In this document: positions 35,941-47,775 of the stretch, piece after piece
Numbering within the stretch: position 1 is the stretch's first letter
Layout: every line of letters starts with the position of its first letter
Source: Periplaneta americana
Lineage: Eukaryota > Arthropoda > Insecta > Blattodea > Blattidae
DNA length: 64,000 nucleotides
Assembly (NCBI RefSeq): GCF_040183065.1
Contig: NC_091120.1
Location: 176,237,988-176,301,987 of the forward strand
Reading direction: 5' to 3'
The notes under the pieces: model-generated
What the model saw: the letters and a program-made list of their open reading frames with translations, nothing else
The model's database searches: none
Told to the model about the DNA's origin: nothing
Program-made: the position numbers and the translations under genes

Positions 35941-37427
35941 GTTGAAATCTCCATTTGTCCCTCGTGCATAAATGCTTACGTTAAAAGACAAATCGGATGA
36001 CGCACGTGGAAGTACAGGGATTGTTAGGTAATCCGATTCTTCACAGCTTATTCTTTCGGATACTTGGTGATAAATGCGTATGAACTATTTCTTTACACCC
36101 ACCACAACTCTAAAATAAAGAATTTCCAGAAAAGAAAATATGAAAGGAAGTTTTAATCTTTAGGCAGAATTCCAAAATTTTGAACTTTTAAAGCATTCCT
36201 CATGTTTCAAAGTAGTATTTCACAGCTGCCCTGCAATGGTTATAATTTGTGGGATTTGTTTCACAGTGTTTACTAGAGATGGGGAAAAAATAACGTAACG
36301 GTTATTTTGGAACAGTTCCTTGTTTGGAACTGTTCCAAAAAGTAGCAGCACCTTGAAACACTACGTTCCAAAATAACAGTGTTGTTCTGAGCTAGTACGA
36401 AATACTTGCGGCTACAAAATACTCGTTTCACTTTGGAACTACATTATGAAAACGCCCTTCCACAGAACGGAACATGTTTGGTACTATTGAAAGCAGTGAC
36501 GCCAACTTTTGGAAAACAGTGGGTGGGCTCAAACATTTGAGGTATAAGTTAAATAAATCTCATAACACGACACATTATTGGGTAGGCTCGGATCCCACGA
36601 GCCCATATAAGTTGGCGCCACTGTTTGAAAGCAGAATTGGGAATATTTTCGTCGTACTGAAATAAATGTTGGAAACTAAAGTAAAAGATAAATAGTAAAG
36701 ATATACGAAGATCGTCTTTAAAAAATATAACCATTATCTTGGAACTGATGTTATTGAGTATAGGATTCTATAAAATAACATAATGCCTGTATTATAGTAA
36801 ATACATTGTGAATTTTATCAAGGGAGATGAAAATATATAGGTTATGTTTTATTTCCAAATATTTTACATTTTTAGTTTCATTACAAATTCTTGAAATTAA
36901 ACTAAAGTCTGTTGAAACATGACTATTGTTGAAGTTATTTTATTTAAAAAAAGTACAACAGTAAATTTTCATATTTCATTGCAATGAGATTATTACTCTT
37001 ATTACGGTATTATCATGAATTTTAGCAAGGCCGAAATGATTATAGCTTTTATTTACTAATTTTTGGAGAAATTGAACACTGTTGTGACCTTCAGCTAAGC
37101 AGAAGAGGAAGAATAGGTTAAGTTTTATTTAACACTAGCCATACCAGTGCGCTCCGCTGCACCCGTTAGAAATAAATATAAAGTAATTACATAATTAAAA
37201 TAGGACATTTGATCCTGGGAACATTCGTGTTTGATAGAAGGATAAATCGTTTAATATGTTACTTAATTTAAATTGTATTTAAAATATTAAAATGCGATCA
37301 TTTTGATCCAGAGACCACTCATTTGGTGCAATGACAATTCCTTTAACATGTTTCTTAATTGTTATTACCAATTATTTTTGGAAAAGCGAAAATTAACAGA
37401 AAAATTTTGGCTACAGATTTATTATTA

Positions 37428-39767
37428 TGTTTATATTATATTATACTAGTGGCTTGTGCAGCAAATGCTGCTGCAAACTAAGTTTGTTAGACGTTCAAAT
37501 AAAAATTTTTCAGATTTATTTTCAATGAAGAATACTGATAGTTATTTGCTTCCATAATAATGAAACATACTCCCTCTGAATGGAGTTTTTTAGGCCAAAT
37601 ACTTTTTCTTGAACCTATCCAACTTCAGTTTTTGAGTTTCAACGCCAAAACGCAAGTATCAATGTCAGGACGATAGCAGTAGCTATTTTAGGTCATTGTG
37701 GATTGTAGGCAAAAGTTAAAAAAAAAGTCAGGATTGCTAAGCTTTCGAACAATAGCATTTTCGTATAGCTGCTGTATGTAGAACTTGAAATGTAGAGCGT
37801 AAAATCATTTTATCCTACTAAGAGATCTTGCTGAAATGATCTGGAGACTACAAAATTTTGTAGGCCTCATATTTTATCAGTAAGTAATACCTTTTGAGCT
37901 TTCCTTAGGAACTGTAATTTTTGCGCTCTCTCGAGCCAATACTGAAGACAATGACACATATCAATATCTACACTACACCGCCATTAAGTATATGAAAAAG
38001 ACCCAACCCCACTGGGTTAATAAGTATAAAAATATTTGATTTCTAATAACAATATTATTATCTTAAGTTTTGTACTTTTATATATAGCAGTCACTCAGTA
38101 AATTATAGAAATGAAGATCTAAATTAAGATATTCTTTACATTTACTTACATAACCTCAAAACGTTTCACTTTCATGTCATCAATATAGCATCAATATTAT
38201 GTACAATTAATGAAGAATGGACGCATCATGATACTAACTATAATAATATTCAATTTCTAATGGTAATAATGTCATCAAACCACCTCAAGTTTCGTAGATT
38301 TGAATATCCAATACACAGCTGTACTCAGAAAATTATACACTGCATAATCAGTTTTTAATAACAAATTTAATTTAGCTCTAAATATGTCGGCAATCCTACA
38401 GGTCATGGCCTTCGTGTAATAGCCTATTGTTTATTGTAGTGTGTGTTTTGTTCTGAAATTCAATCAAGTCGGCCGTGATTCTATAAAATTAGTTCTCAAA
38501 ACTGACAACAGATGGATTTTGGAAAATAGGAAAATTATGTAGGAAAATTGACATTTCACTGAAAACTACTACTTTTCCGAAAAACTTTGGATGCCAGGCA
38601 TGAAAATGAAGGGTCGCTCATTAAAATACGTTAAGCCGTTTTCCCGTAATTTTCATTACCAGTTCAAATTATATATAGATTATATTATATTGTATTATAT
38701 TACATTATATTATATTATATTATATTATATTATATTATATTATATTATATTATATTATATTATATTATGTAAAAAGTGTGTTGATAACGGATGTACTCGA
38801 ATTAGAAAGTTTTTAATTTGTTGTGGGAGCTCTTGAATCTCAGGAGGAACAACTTTTACAACAGCGCAACATAATCTGCTTGGCTCATTACCCAATTTTT
38901 TGCATTGCATTTATTGCATACAGTATATATTTTATGTATTTTAACACGATTCAATTGAGCATAGTTAAAATTTGAATTATAAAATAATGGATTGCTAAGC
39001 TAACGTACTATTACTGCATACTAAATCAATACATTCTCGTTCATTAATTCTCTGAGATAAAAATGAATATGTTCATAAACATTATTTTAAGAAATACAGG
39101 AAATGAATATACAGAATAACCTCTCAAGTTTTCTGTGCATAAGAAGCTATTTTAATCTTACCTGTCCTCAATTCACTCACAAGTTACTGTAATAACATTA
39201 TAGCATTATGTCCATCCAGCTAAACTACACTTTCCAATGATGAAATAATAATTAATTATACAAATCCGTTAATTTAGCTTTTGATATTACTTCATACAAA
39301 CACAGAAACATTGTCTGTAGGCTATGTTTCATAGCTTTCGATTGTTGTGTCCAAGGTCCCTTATAGACGAAGTCTTTCGTTTTTTATTTCAATACACCAC
39401 CTTAGATGGCAGTTATTTTAATTTTAAAACTCATTTATGTCATTAAATATCAGTCCTATCAAAATTTTTCAAAGAATAAAACTTATCAGAAATCATTTTT
39501 AAAGAAACTTTTGTTATGTAACATATTTCATAAAAATCAATAATAAGCGAGATATTTCGATTTATTTAATTCAGGCCCCCTTATAACCCCCCTTTTAAAT
39601 AACGTATTTTGAATGCCATATAGCCTATAATCTAAGTTACAACGAACTTAATTTATATTCCAATTTTTATCGAAATCCGTTCAGCCATTATCGTGTGAAA
39701 AGTTAACAAACATACAGACAGACAGACATATAGACAAAAATTTCAAAAAAAGCGATTTTCGGTTTCA
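37428..39767. mobile_element. Insertion Y flanked by 61-bp direct repeats
   Basis: Nested in insertion X. The sequence accaattatttttgg...tttattatta occurs at 37367-37427 and 39768-39828 with two differences. Y begins near 'actagtggcttgtgcagc' and contains a TATTA microsatellite. No coding region was recognised. Confidence 0.65.
38679..38768. repeat. TATTA pentanucleotide microsatellite
   Basis: About 18 tandem units with a few variants at the left side. The open frame crossing it is an artefact of the repeat. Confidence 0.95.
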
Positions 39768-40580
39768 ACCAATTATTTTTGGAAAATCGAAAATTACCAG
39801 AAAAATTTTGGCTACAGATTTATTATTAGTATAGATTTTTGGTGAAATTGAACACTATTGTGACCTTCAGGTAAGCAGAAGAGGAAGAATAGGTTAGGTT
39901 TTATTTAACATTGGGATCCACTTCGATTTCGTGACCAGTTTACAAATAATTTAAAATTACATTACATTTCCTGCTTCGAACAAACATGATCTACTACTTG
40001 TACGAATTCAATTTAACATCAGAAAACATTTCATTTCCACGAATTAACATCTCGAGTCATGACATCATATTGCATCACATGGCATATAGGGAAGTATGTG
40101 ATCATTTAGCGTCCAAAACACCACTGTTACATTACATACTACCTGTTATACAAAATATTTGCTGTTACAAAATACACGATGTTATGGAACTACATTATGA
40201 GTTATGACTATAAAATAACGTAACGGCTGTTCCAAAAAACCACTGTTACTAGTAGTACTGTACCTGTTATATAAAATACTTGCAGTTCCAAAATACTCAT
40301 GTTATGGAACTGCATTATGACAACTGTTGCTAACTGGTATTGTGATGTCAATTCTGTCAGTATGACTTCTGGACTTTCTCATGGTTTTCGACCTAGGCCT
40401 ATACTTTTGCCTTTTTTACCCAAATGTTTGCATAAATTACTTTGACTAAAGGGTTTTAACATAAATTGTGTCATACACTTCACAGAATGACAGAACTGAA
40501 TTTAGGGACTTGACTCTGGAGGAGTTTCGTGCATTTCTGGTGTGTTTTATTTTGGAGCAGTTTCCAAGTTAATATATATA

Positions 40581-40583
<3 letters not shown>

Positions 40584-40656
<73 letters not shown>
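40584..40656. repeat. TG dinucleotide microsatellite
   Basis: About 35 TG units ending in a tgcgcgctcgtgtgcg variant. The equivalent position of copy B (42698-42763) is a TA repeat. Confidence 0.95.
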
Positions 40657-40659
<3 letters not shown>

Positions 40660-42242
40660 TCGTGTGCGTGAAGATTAATTTCTGATGCTACGGAATTTAT
40701 CTGTTATGGTAAAAACATGGAGTCAGGCCACAAATGGAGAAACACTGGAGGAGAGGGATCGATCCGGTGCTGTGGATCGAAGTTCGAGGTAGGCTATATA
40801 ATACGAGTATATGGTGGTACTGTTATTTGGAACATAGTATTTTCATGGAACTGGAACAGTTGGAACTATTACGAGAAAATAACTTTTCCCATCTCTAATG
40901 ATTAAAATTCTTGTAAATGTAAATACTAGAGGTGGGGAAAAAATAACGTAACAGTTATTTTGGAACCGTTCCTTGTTTGGAACTGTTCCAAAAAGTAACA
41001 GCACCTTGGAGCACTATGTTCCAAAATAACAGTGTTGCTCTGACCTAGTACGAAATACTTGCGGTTACAAATACTCGTTTCACTTTGGAACTACATTATG
41101 ACAACGCCTGTTCCACAGAACGGAACATGTTTGGTACTATTGAAAGCAGTGACGCCAACTTTTGAAAAACAGTAGGTGGGCTCAAACATTTGACGAGCCT
41201 TAAGTTAAATAAATCTCACGATAAATTATTGGGTGGGCTTGGATTCCACGAGCCCATATAAGTTGGCGCCACTGTTTGAAAGCAGAATTAGGAATCCTTT
41301 CGTCGTATTGAAATAAATGTTGGAAACTAAAGTAAAAGATAAATAGTAAAGATACGAAGATAGCCTTTAAAAAATGTACACACTATCTTGGAACTGATGT
41401 TAATTAAGTATAGGATTCTATCAAATAACATAATGCCTCTATTATAGGAACTACATTGTGAATTATATCAAGGGAGATGAAAATATATAGGTTATGTTTT
41501 ATTTCCAAATATTTTACAGTTTTAGTTTCATTGCCAATTCTTGAAATTAAACTAAAATCTGTTGAAACATGACTGTATTATTGAAGTTCTTTTGTTTAAA
41601 AAAAAGTACAACGGTAAATTTTCATATTTCATTACAATGAGATTATTATTCTTCATGACGATACATTATTAATATGAATTTTAGCACGGCCAAAATTATT
41701 ATAGCTTTTATTTACGCATTTTTGGAGAAATTGAACACTACTGTGACCTTCAGCTGAGCAGAAGAGGAAGAATAGGTTAGGTTTTATTTACCACTGGGAT
41801 CCATTTCGATTTCGTGACCAATTTACAAATAATTTAAAATTACATTACATTTCCTGCTTCGAACAAACCTGATCTACGAATTCAATTTAGCATTAGAAAA
41901 GATTTCATTTCCAGGAATTCACATCTCGACTCATTATGACATCGTACTGCATCACAAGTATGTGACCATTTAGCGTCCGTACATGTTCTTAAATACCACT
42001 GTTACATTACGTACTAGTAGTACGTGGCTCTTCCACTGTTACAAAAAATACTTGCTGTTACAAAAAATAACTTGCTGTTACAAAAAATACTCGATGTTAT
42101 GGAACTACATTATGAGTCATGACTATAAAATAACGTAACGGCCTGTTCCAAACCATCACTGTTACATTGCATACTAGTAGTACTGTACCTGTTATACAAA
42201 ATACTTGCTGTTACATGTTACAATATACTCGATGTTATGGAA

Positions 42243-42307
42243 CACGGCCGACTTGATGATACCTTCGCTTTCAAAGGTGAAGCGAAGCTAGCATCAAGTC
42301 GGCCGTG
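42243..42307. mobile_element. 65-bp hairpin micro-element
   Basis: Begins cacggccgacttgatg and ends in its exact complement; a second stem (cttcgctttca / tgaagcgaag) fills the middle. The 7-bp repeat tatggaa lies on both sides (42236-42242 and 42308-42314). The same terminal word, tcaagtcggccgtg, occurs alone at about 38465-38478. It is absent from copy A. Confidence 0.85.
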
Positions 42308-42694
42308 TATGGAACTACATTATGATAACCGTAGCTGCAGTGTTATCAATTTACCGACTTTGTCACTAGATCTGGCTACTTTTAACAATTTTCAGGGACA
42401 AAATAAATACCAACTTTTTATCCTGAACTGGCGTCTTGCATTAATACGTGTATAACGTAACTGGTTTCGTGGTGTCAATACTGTCAGTATGACTTCTGGA
42501 CTTTCTCATGGCCCTCGACTTATACTATTGCCTTTTTTACCCAAATGTTTGCATAAACTACTTTGACTAAAGGGTTTTAACAAAAATAAATTGTGTCACA
42601 CGCTTCACAGAATGACAGAACTGAATTTAGGGACTTGACTCTGGAGGAGTTTCGTTCATTCCTGGTGTGTTTTATTCTGGTACAGTTTCCACAT

Positions 42695-42697
<3 letters not shown>

Positions 42698-42764
<67 letters not shown>
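42698..42764. repeat. TA dinucleotide microsatellite
   Basis: About 33 TA units in copy B, at the position that is a TG repeat in copy A. Confidence 0.95.
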
Positions 42765-42767
<3 letters not shown>

Positions 42768-42899
42768 GCGTAGGCTATAAAATATATGGCGGTACTGTTA
42801 TTTTGGAACTGTTATTTGGAACCTAGTATTTTCATGGAACTGGAACAGTTGGAACTGTTACGAGAAAATAACAACTTTTCCCATCTCTAGTAAATACTG

Positions 42900-43240
42900 T
42901 TTGTAAATTATAAAGTATCTACCATTTCGCAACCATCGTAAAGCTAACATACATTCAATAATGTTGTGTGGTGTTTCAAATTGAGGAGTTATCATGGTGG
43001 AAATAGACTGTGAATAAGAGCAGTTATCAAATTATGCATGCCGTAAATGCAAGTTTATTAAATTTGTTTATTATCTGCACAGTGGACACCAGTAAGAGTT
43101 AAATTAAAACAACAGTTATAGTGTTGTTCAGGAGTGACTGAAATGAAGAATTGAATTTAGTTCAAGAAGACATAATATTTTCCGGCAAATGACTAGGAAC
43201 ATATTCATATCACTGTATGAATATAATTAAAGGTTTGAAA
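42900..43240. other. No gene recognised
   Basis: AT-rich spacer between the hAT copy and the LINE. Nothing was assigned. Confidence 0.5.
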
Positions 43241-43249
43241 TGAGTCCCG

Positions 43250-44345
43250 ACGCTCAAAAATTTATAACCTCATGTCCAACATCCAAGAGGGAAAATCAAA
43301 CAACTAGGCTACTTAGTATTGCTTTCATTGGAAGGTTACTGGGTATCATGTCACACAACATGTCGACATTTCCCCCGTTACAGTAAGTACAGTGCATATC
43401 CCTTTCAGTTCTTCGGTAAAAAATCTTGGCATTCACATGAATAATAATCTCAACTGGGACATGCAAATCACAGAGACCTGGAGAAAAGTATATTCTATTA
43501 TCCATGTGCTAAAAAGGATAAATGTTCATCTTCCCTCTTGCTTAAAAAAGTCCCTTGTGCAGACGCTTGTATTTCCCTATTTTGACTATGCTGACATTTT
43601 ACTGACTGACCTTTCCAGCGACAACAAAACGAAACTTCAACGTGCTTATAACTTGTGTGTAAGTTTTGTAAGCAATGTTCGTAAATATGATCATATCACC
43701 CCATCCCTGGAAGCAATAGGTTGGCTTAAACTAGATAAGAAAAGAAATTTACATTCACTTCTCCTTCTCTTCGAAATCTTGAACTCTTCTATTCCTTCGT
43801 ACCTGTCGTCTCGCTTCACTTACCTTTCTTCCCACCACAATCTGAACACACGCTCTCGCCATGAAACAATACTAACAATACCATCCCATCGCACCTCCTC
43901 ATACTCATCCTCTTTCACAATAGCCCTGCCAAGACTCTGGAATTCATTACCTGCTAGCATCAGGGACTGTCGAAATAAAATTCAATTCAAACGTAAACTT
44001 ACTAGGCACTTGGCCAGTAATTGAGACTCGTTCAGATATGGTTTCTTGTAAATAGTTCTCTTAATCTATCACAAAATATTTCAATATCCGGTAATTTCAT
44101 TACTATAGATTTTTGTTATTGTAGGTTTAATTTGTAATTCAGTAAATACAAAAATATTCTTTTTCTTAACTTCTATGTCTAGCTTTCATTAATCAGGTAA
44201 TCTTGTCGTACTTTAATTTTATTGTAATTGTAATTGTAAATTTAATGTTAATTGTAATTTTATTGTTCATATTATAGTTGTAATCCCCTGGTAGAGGGGC
44301 AGAGAAGGCCTGACGGCCTTATCTCTACCAGGTTAAATAAATAAA
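43250..44345 (+). mobile_element. 5'-truncated Jockey-like LINE
   Basis: Contains the reverse transcriptase C-terminus (43392-44024) and a 3' UTR. The UTR holds a hairpin (ctggtagag paired with ctctaccag around 44288-44331, with aaggcctgacggcctt inside) just before a taaataaataaata tail. Such 3' hairpins are known recognition elements in some LINEs. Left limit approximate; no clear target duplication. Confidence 0.85.
43392..44024 (+). CDS. Non-LTR retrotransposon reverse transcriptase, C-terminal part
   Basis: A 210-codon frame without stops. It begins in the thumb region (VKNLGIHMNNNLNWDMQI, a pattern typical of Jockey/CR1-type enzymes after the palm) and runs to the C-terminus (LPRLWNSLPASIRDCR, ending ASN). 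The active-site YADD and the endonuclease are upstream and missing. The ATG is internal; coding similarity continues upstream to about 43250. It is the longest representative of the family also seen at 27876-28253. It is open but truncated, so not functional alone. Confidence 0.85.
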   Translation: MHIPFSSSVKNLGIHMNNNLNWDMQITETWRKVYSIIHVLKRINVHLPSCLKKSLVQTLVFPYFDYADILLTDLSSDNKTKLQRAYNLCVSFVSNVRKYDHITPSLEAIGWLKLDKKRNLHSLLLLFEILNSSIPSYLSSRFTYLSSHHNLNTRSRHETILTIPSHRTSSYSSSFTIALPRLWNSLPASIRDCRNKIQFKRKLTRHLASN

Positions 44346-44534
44346 TACTACTACTAATACTACAATAGTAGAAATTCATGGAGTTTCTAAGCCTTCAGTA
44401 TTCATTCGCGTATATCTTTACTTCCCTTAACTCTGTCAAAACTTCAATTCTATTCTCATTAGTTACCTAAAAAGCAGCCATGCTGAACGATTCTGGGTGT
44501 GTTGAATTTGACGTTTCCTGTATTCATTTACATC

Positions 44535-44834
44535 GTAGACCAGCGGTCGGCATTTCACGCGGCAAGCGGCATCTTACGTCATACTTATGCAGGGGTAGTT
44601 CACTAATGCATCCCTCCACACGCACCCACTCCACGTAGGACAGCAGAATACTTACGTAACTGGCGATCAGCATGTCTGTTTCCAAACCACTAAAGTAAAG
44701 AGTGCAACAAAACGAATATTTGTAGAAGAATGAGAAGAGAAATTCTTTTGTTGTGCACAGGAAGAGAATGTAATATGTTTGTTATGTTCTAAACTACTTA
44801 AAGGGTTTCATATTACCACCATAAAGAGGCATTA
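44535..44834 (+). pseudogene. Possible hAT N-terminal remnant
   Basis: A left end around cagcggtcggcatttcacgc is followed by a frame starting MSVSKPLK at about 44671 that recalls the N-terminus and BED-like finger of GTF2IRD2-type hAT transposases (later words resemble 'CYVLNYLKGFH' and 'IKRHYT'). Frame breaks are frequent. The 1.1-kb element copy 4 then interrupts it. Weak evidence. Confidence 0.45.
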
Positions 44835-44836
44835 TA

Positions 44837-45982
44837 CACGGATATCATTTTATTTTTACTAACATTTCTAATATTAATCTGGCTATACCTTTAGATTAAC
44901 GGTTGAGAACCGGAAACACCGTTTGCTACCACCTTCCACGACTGAAGTTCGATGATGCTGGTGTAAAATACAAACAAATCACTTTACTAGGTATAAGAGG
45001 GAAGAAAAGTAGTTCATCCATTTACGTAAACTAGGAAACATCGCGATTTTGAGTTTGATAATTTTCATTAGGTTTTTGTTTAATCAAAATACAGTACAGT
45101 ATTAACAATAAGTGTTTTTACTGACGAATTGAGCTATTCATTCGGAAGTATTCATTATGCACGGTCTATTATACTGTCTACAGCACATTAGCGTACAATA
45201 TAGAGAATGAAGTTAAATTGAAAAATAATAATATGGATATTTAAACACAATTTTGAAAATGGTGGCCGTTCATTTCGATACAGGCTTCAATTTGTTTGTG
45301 GATATTATCGCACTATAAACTATTGTACCTAATTCCAATTACCAGTTACGTCCTTCGTACTAGTACCTAACTCATCTTGAAATAATTCTGTACCTACTCT
45401 ATAAAAGAGTACCTTGCGTATTGTGAATTGAATCTTCACTTCTGCCCGATCCGAAAAGATAAAATTACTCAGACATGCTATCTACTGTCCGTCCAAGTGG
45501 TTTTGCCGCAGGGTTGTAGAAAGGGGGGAAATCACGTGACAGTTAATTACTTAACGAGGTCCTTTTATTTAAGTTAGTTTAAACAGTTGTATAATATTAC
45601 TTAAACGTCCAGTTCCTAACAGAAAATGTTTTCAGAAAAGAGCTAAGACAGCGCAGTCATTAGTCTTTACAGAGGGGCGAGCAGAAGGTGGTGGGGAAAA
45701 CCGGGACGCGACGTAGGCAAACGGACGACAGTACCTGTGCGAAAGTATGATTTAACATTGAAAGCTCTTTCGTCACTGGAAAACGCGAACATATTTCTGG
45801 AACGTACTATACTCACTAACTCAGTAGTTTACTATGACCGTAAGGCGACTCTGACTGCATACGTGGCATTGGTTCTGTGTGGAGGATGGTTGAAAGTTTG
45901 CTAGTAGAGGGGGGGGAGAGTGAAGTACATTGGAAAACTTAGGTACAATAAAGATTGAAGAAAAAATAAAATTATGTCCCTG
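44837..45982 (+). mobile_element. 1.1-kb TA-flanked element, copy 4
   Basis: Begins cacggatatcattttatttt (diverged first bases) and ends ttatgtccctg, TA at both edges, 1146 bp. Same orientation as the other copies. Confidence 0.9.
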
Positions 45983-45989
45983 TACAAAA

Positions 45990-46420
45990 CTATATTGGCA
46001 TGTGCACTTTGCCATAATATGAATACTGATTAAGAAAAAAGTGATGCTCAATATCATTTTCTGATATAAAATTTTGAAACTTTGCAAAGAAGCCTAAATA
46101 AGAGAAAATTTCTCAGATTTAAAAATTTCCCGAAAATTCAGTACAATTTAAAATAGCCACTCCTTAGGCCATTTTGTGCTAGGTTTATTTCAATGTGCGG
46201 CCCGACATATATTATATATGAACCACGTTAAATATAAAGCGCGCTCCCGATTGACGAACCAACATTCATTTGAGCAATTACAAATTTCAACTTATGATGG
46301 AGAACTAGATTTCACTTCAGTAATTAAAACATCGGATAGGCTGATGAGTAATTTCAAATCCATCAGAAGGATGCTAAGACATCATATAGTTCGGGTACTT
46401 ATTTCCAGACTATACGGGCG
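45990..46420. other. No gene recognised
   Basis: An 87-codon frame at 46176-46439 has no recognised domain. It may belong to the interrupted hAT remnant upstream, but this could not be shown. Confidence 0.4.
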
Positions 46421-46429
46421 AGGTTCAGT

Positions 46430-47221
46430 CACAGTCTAGTATATACAGTCGCGAAGCACAATACGTAGTAAATAAGCAAACATTAGATAGTTGCTCACCA
46501 CTAGGATCGCTAATATCGCCTCATTACAGGCAATGCAAAATAGTACCGTCACAGTCTATTGTTTCTAGCACCCTCAAAACTCAAGCTTCGTGACTGTATA
46601 TACTGAGTGTTCAGTTCAAAGTGTGTCATGGCTCGCTGTATGCCGTCATGTGGCTAGTCGATGAGCCTAGAGAATTCAATCTTCCTACACTTCCGCAGAG
46701 GTGTATTACTTATGTGCCAGAGAAGTTGCCTAGTAAGTACGGCGTTCATTCAGAAGAGTACTTACCGATACGTACGGTAACGCCGGTAGTGGCAGGAATG
46801 TGAACTGTTTCGAAACATGTACTGAGGGGAGTTTTTTCTTACTGTCGGGATATGGGGAGAGGGTTAAGACGATTACTTACGTATTTGTTGACATTAACTT
46901 CGACGGTCAACATGGACACGGAGCATTTGATTTGTGTTGTGCAATGTTGCCTTACGCAACCGATGATAACAAATACCCTGCGTACGACTAGGCCGCGCCA
47001 AACACAGTTCGAAAGAGGTTATGGTAGCACACAGACCGTACAGACCGCCATCTATTGCTACGACGTTCAAGTTATACCGTACACGTTCTCAAGTTCAGAT
47101 TGAACGCCTTGATTAATAGGCAACTTCTCTGACACAAAAGCTGAAACTCGCTTCAAATCGCTGACTCATCAACAGTGACGTCATGACACACTTTGAAATG
47201 AACACCCGCTAGTAGACTGTG
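46430..47221. mobile_element. MITE of the CACAGTCTAG family, copy 4, split
   Basis: Left part 46430-46604; right end (ctagtagactgtg) at 47209-47221 beyond an inserted foldback element. A perfect 7-bp duplication, gttcagt, flanks the whole (46423-46429 and 47222-47228). Confidence 0.92.
46605..47207. mobile_element. Foldback element nested in MITE copy 4
   Basis: Ends gagtgttcagttcaaagtgt and the complement of ggtgttcatttcaaagtgtg. Inner inverted matches (gagaagttgcctagtaag, and its complement near 47120) extend the arms. About 600 bp, no coding remnant. The target duplication is unclear. Confidence 0.8.
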
Positions 47222-47228
47222 GTTCAGT

Positions 47229-47769
47229 CCTTTCCTCCCCCAGCCTATTACTTTCTGCTACCCTGCGTCTTGCAAGGCGGGCTGCGTTTCATATGACGTC
47301 ACCTATGTTGACGTTCTGCCAACCCCTGTCGTAGAGCAATCAACGCTTTGGTGTAATCGACCAATCATATCACGAAACTTCAACGTTGCCAATACAACAA
47401 AACTTTGAGACTTCTAAATGTTTCTTGCGATATTTTTTTATTTTGTATTGTTGAAATATAATTTATCGGGCTTATCTATTTTAGGATAAAATTAACATAA
47501 AAACATATCCATTGATAGTGGTAAAAATGCAGCATCTTTAGCTCTGCCCCTTAGTGACTTTGCGTGGACTGTCGTTGGAGAAATTGTGTTATGCATAATT
47601 CCGTTTATAAATTTCTATAGCTGATTTTGTAAAGCTTGTCAAACTTTACAAATTAATAAGATTGCATTTTGCAACACAGTTTACAATCGATCACTCGATC
47701 AATCCAATCAATCTTCTTAATGTATCCAGCTCTTTGCTGACAACATAAAGTCCACTATAATCCACTGTA
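47229..47769. other. No gene recognised
   Basis: Intergenic or repeat-derived sequence. It may include the 3' UTR of the LINE that starts at 47776, but the boundary is not visible. Confidence 0.45.
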
Positions 47770-47775
47770 GTCTAT

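Larger units (their letters stand above)
37134..39835. mobile_element. Insertion X flanked by 75-bp direct repeats
   Basis: Absent from copy B of the host hAT. The host sequence tttttgg...atttaaca is present at both edges (37060-37133 and 39836-39910), about 75 bp with five or so differences. It starts tagccataccagtgcgctcc and ends tttattattagtatagat. The end resembles widespread insect repeats of uncertain class, including a 'gaaatccgttcagcc' block and 'cagacagacagaca' near 39670-39730. A second insertion, Y, lies within. Confidence 0.7.
36274..40897. mobile_element. hAT element (TAGAGATGGG ends), copy A with insertions
   Basis: Ends tagagatggggaaaa and ttttcccatctcta; the inner ends hold many 'ggaac' and 'gttatttt' repeats. 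The 8-bp flanks gtgtttac and atgattaa match at five positions, and both fit nTnnnnAn. It is 2.7 kb longer than copy B because of an insertion at 37134-39835. No transposase remnant is recognisable. Confidence 0.85.
40927..42889. mobile_element. hAT element (TAGAGATGGG ends), copy B
   Basis: Starts tagaggtggggaaaa and ends cccatctcta. A perfect 8-bp duplication, gtaaatac, flanks it (40919-40926 and 42890-42897) and fits the hAT pattern nTnnnnAn. The 1963-bp length without transposase marks it as non-autonomous. It begins only 29 bp after copy A ends. Confidence 0.93.

Noticed and set aside
38591-38836. 81-codon frame with repeated YYIIL residues
   Set aside because: It is translated TATTA microsatellite.
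43250-44345. Possible host gene at the 210-codon frame
   Set aside because: The protein pattern is that of a reverse transcriptase C-terminus, and a related fragment at 27876-28253 shows it is a dispersed repeat.
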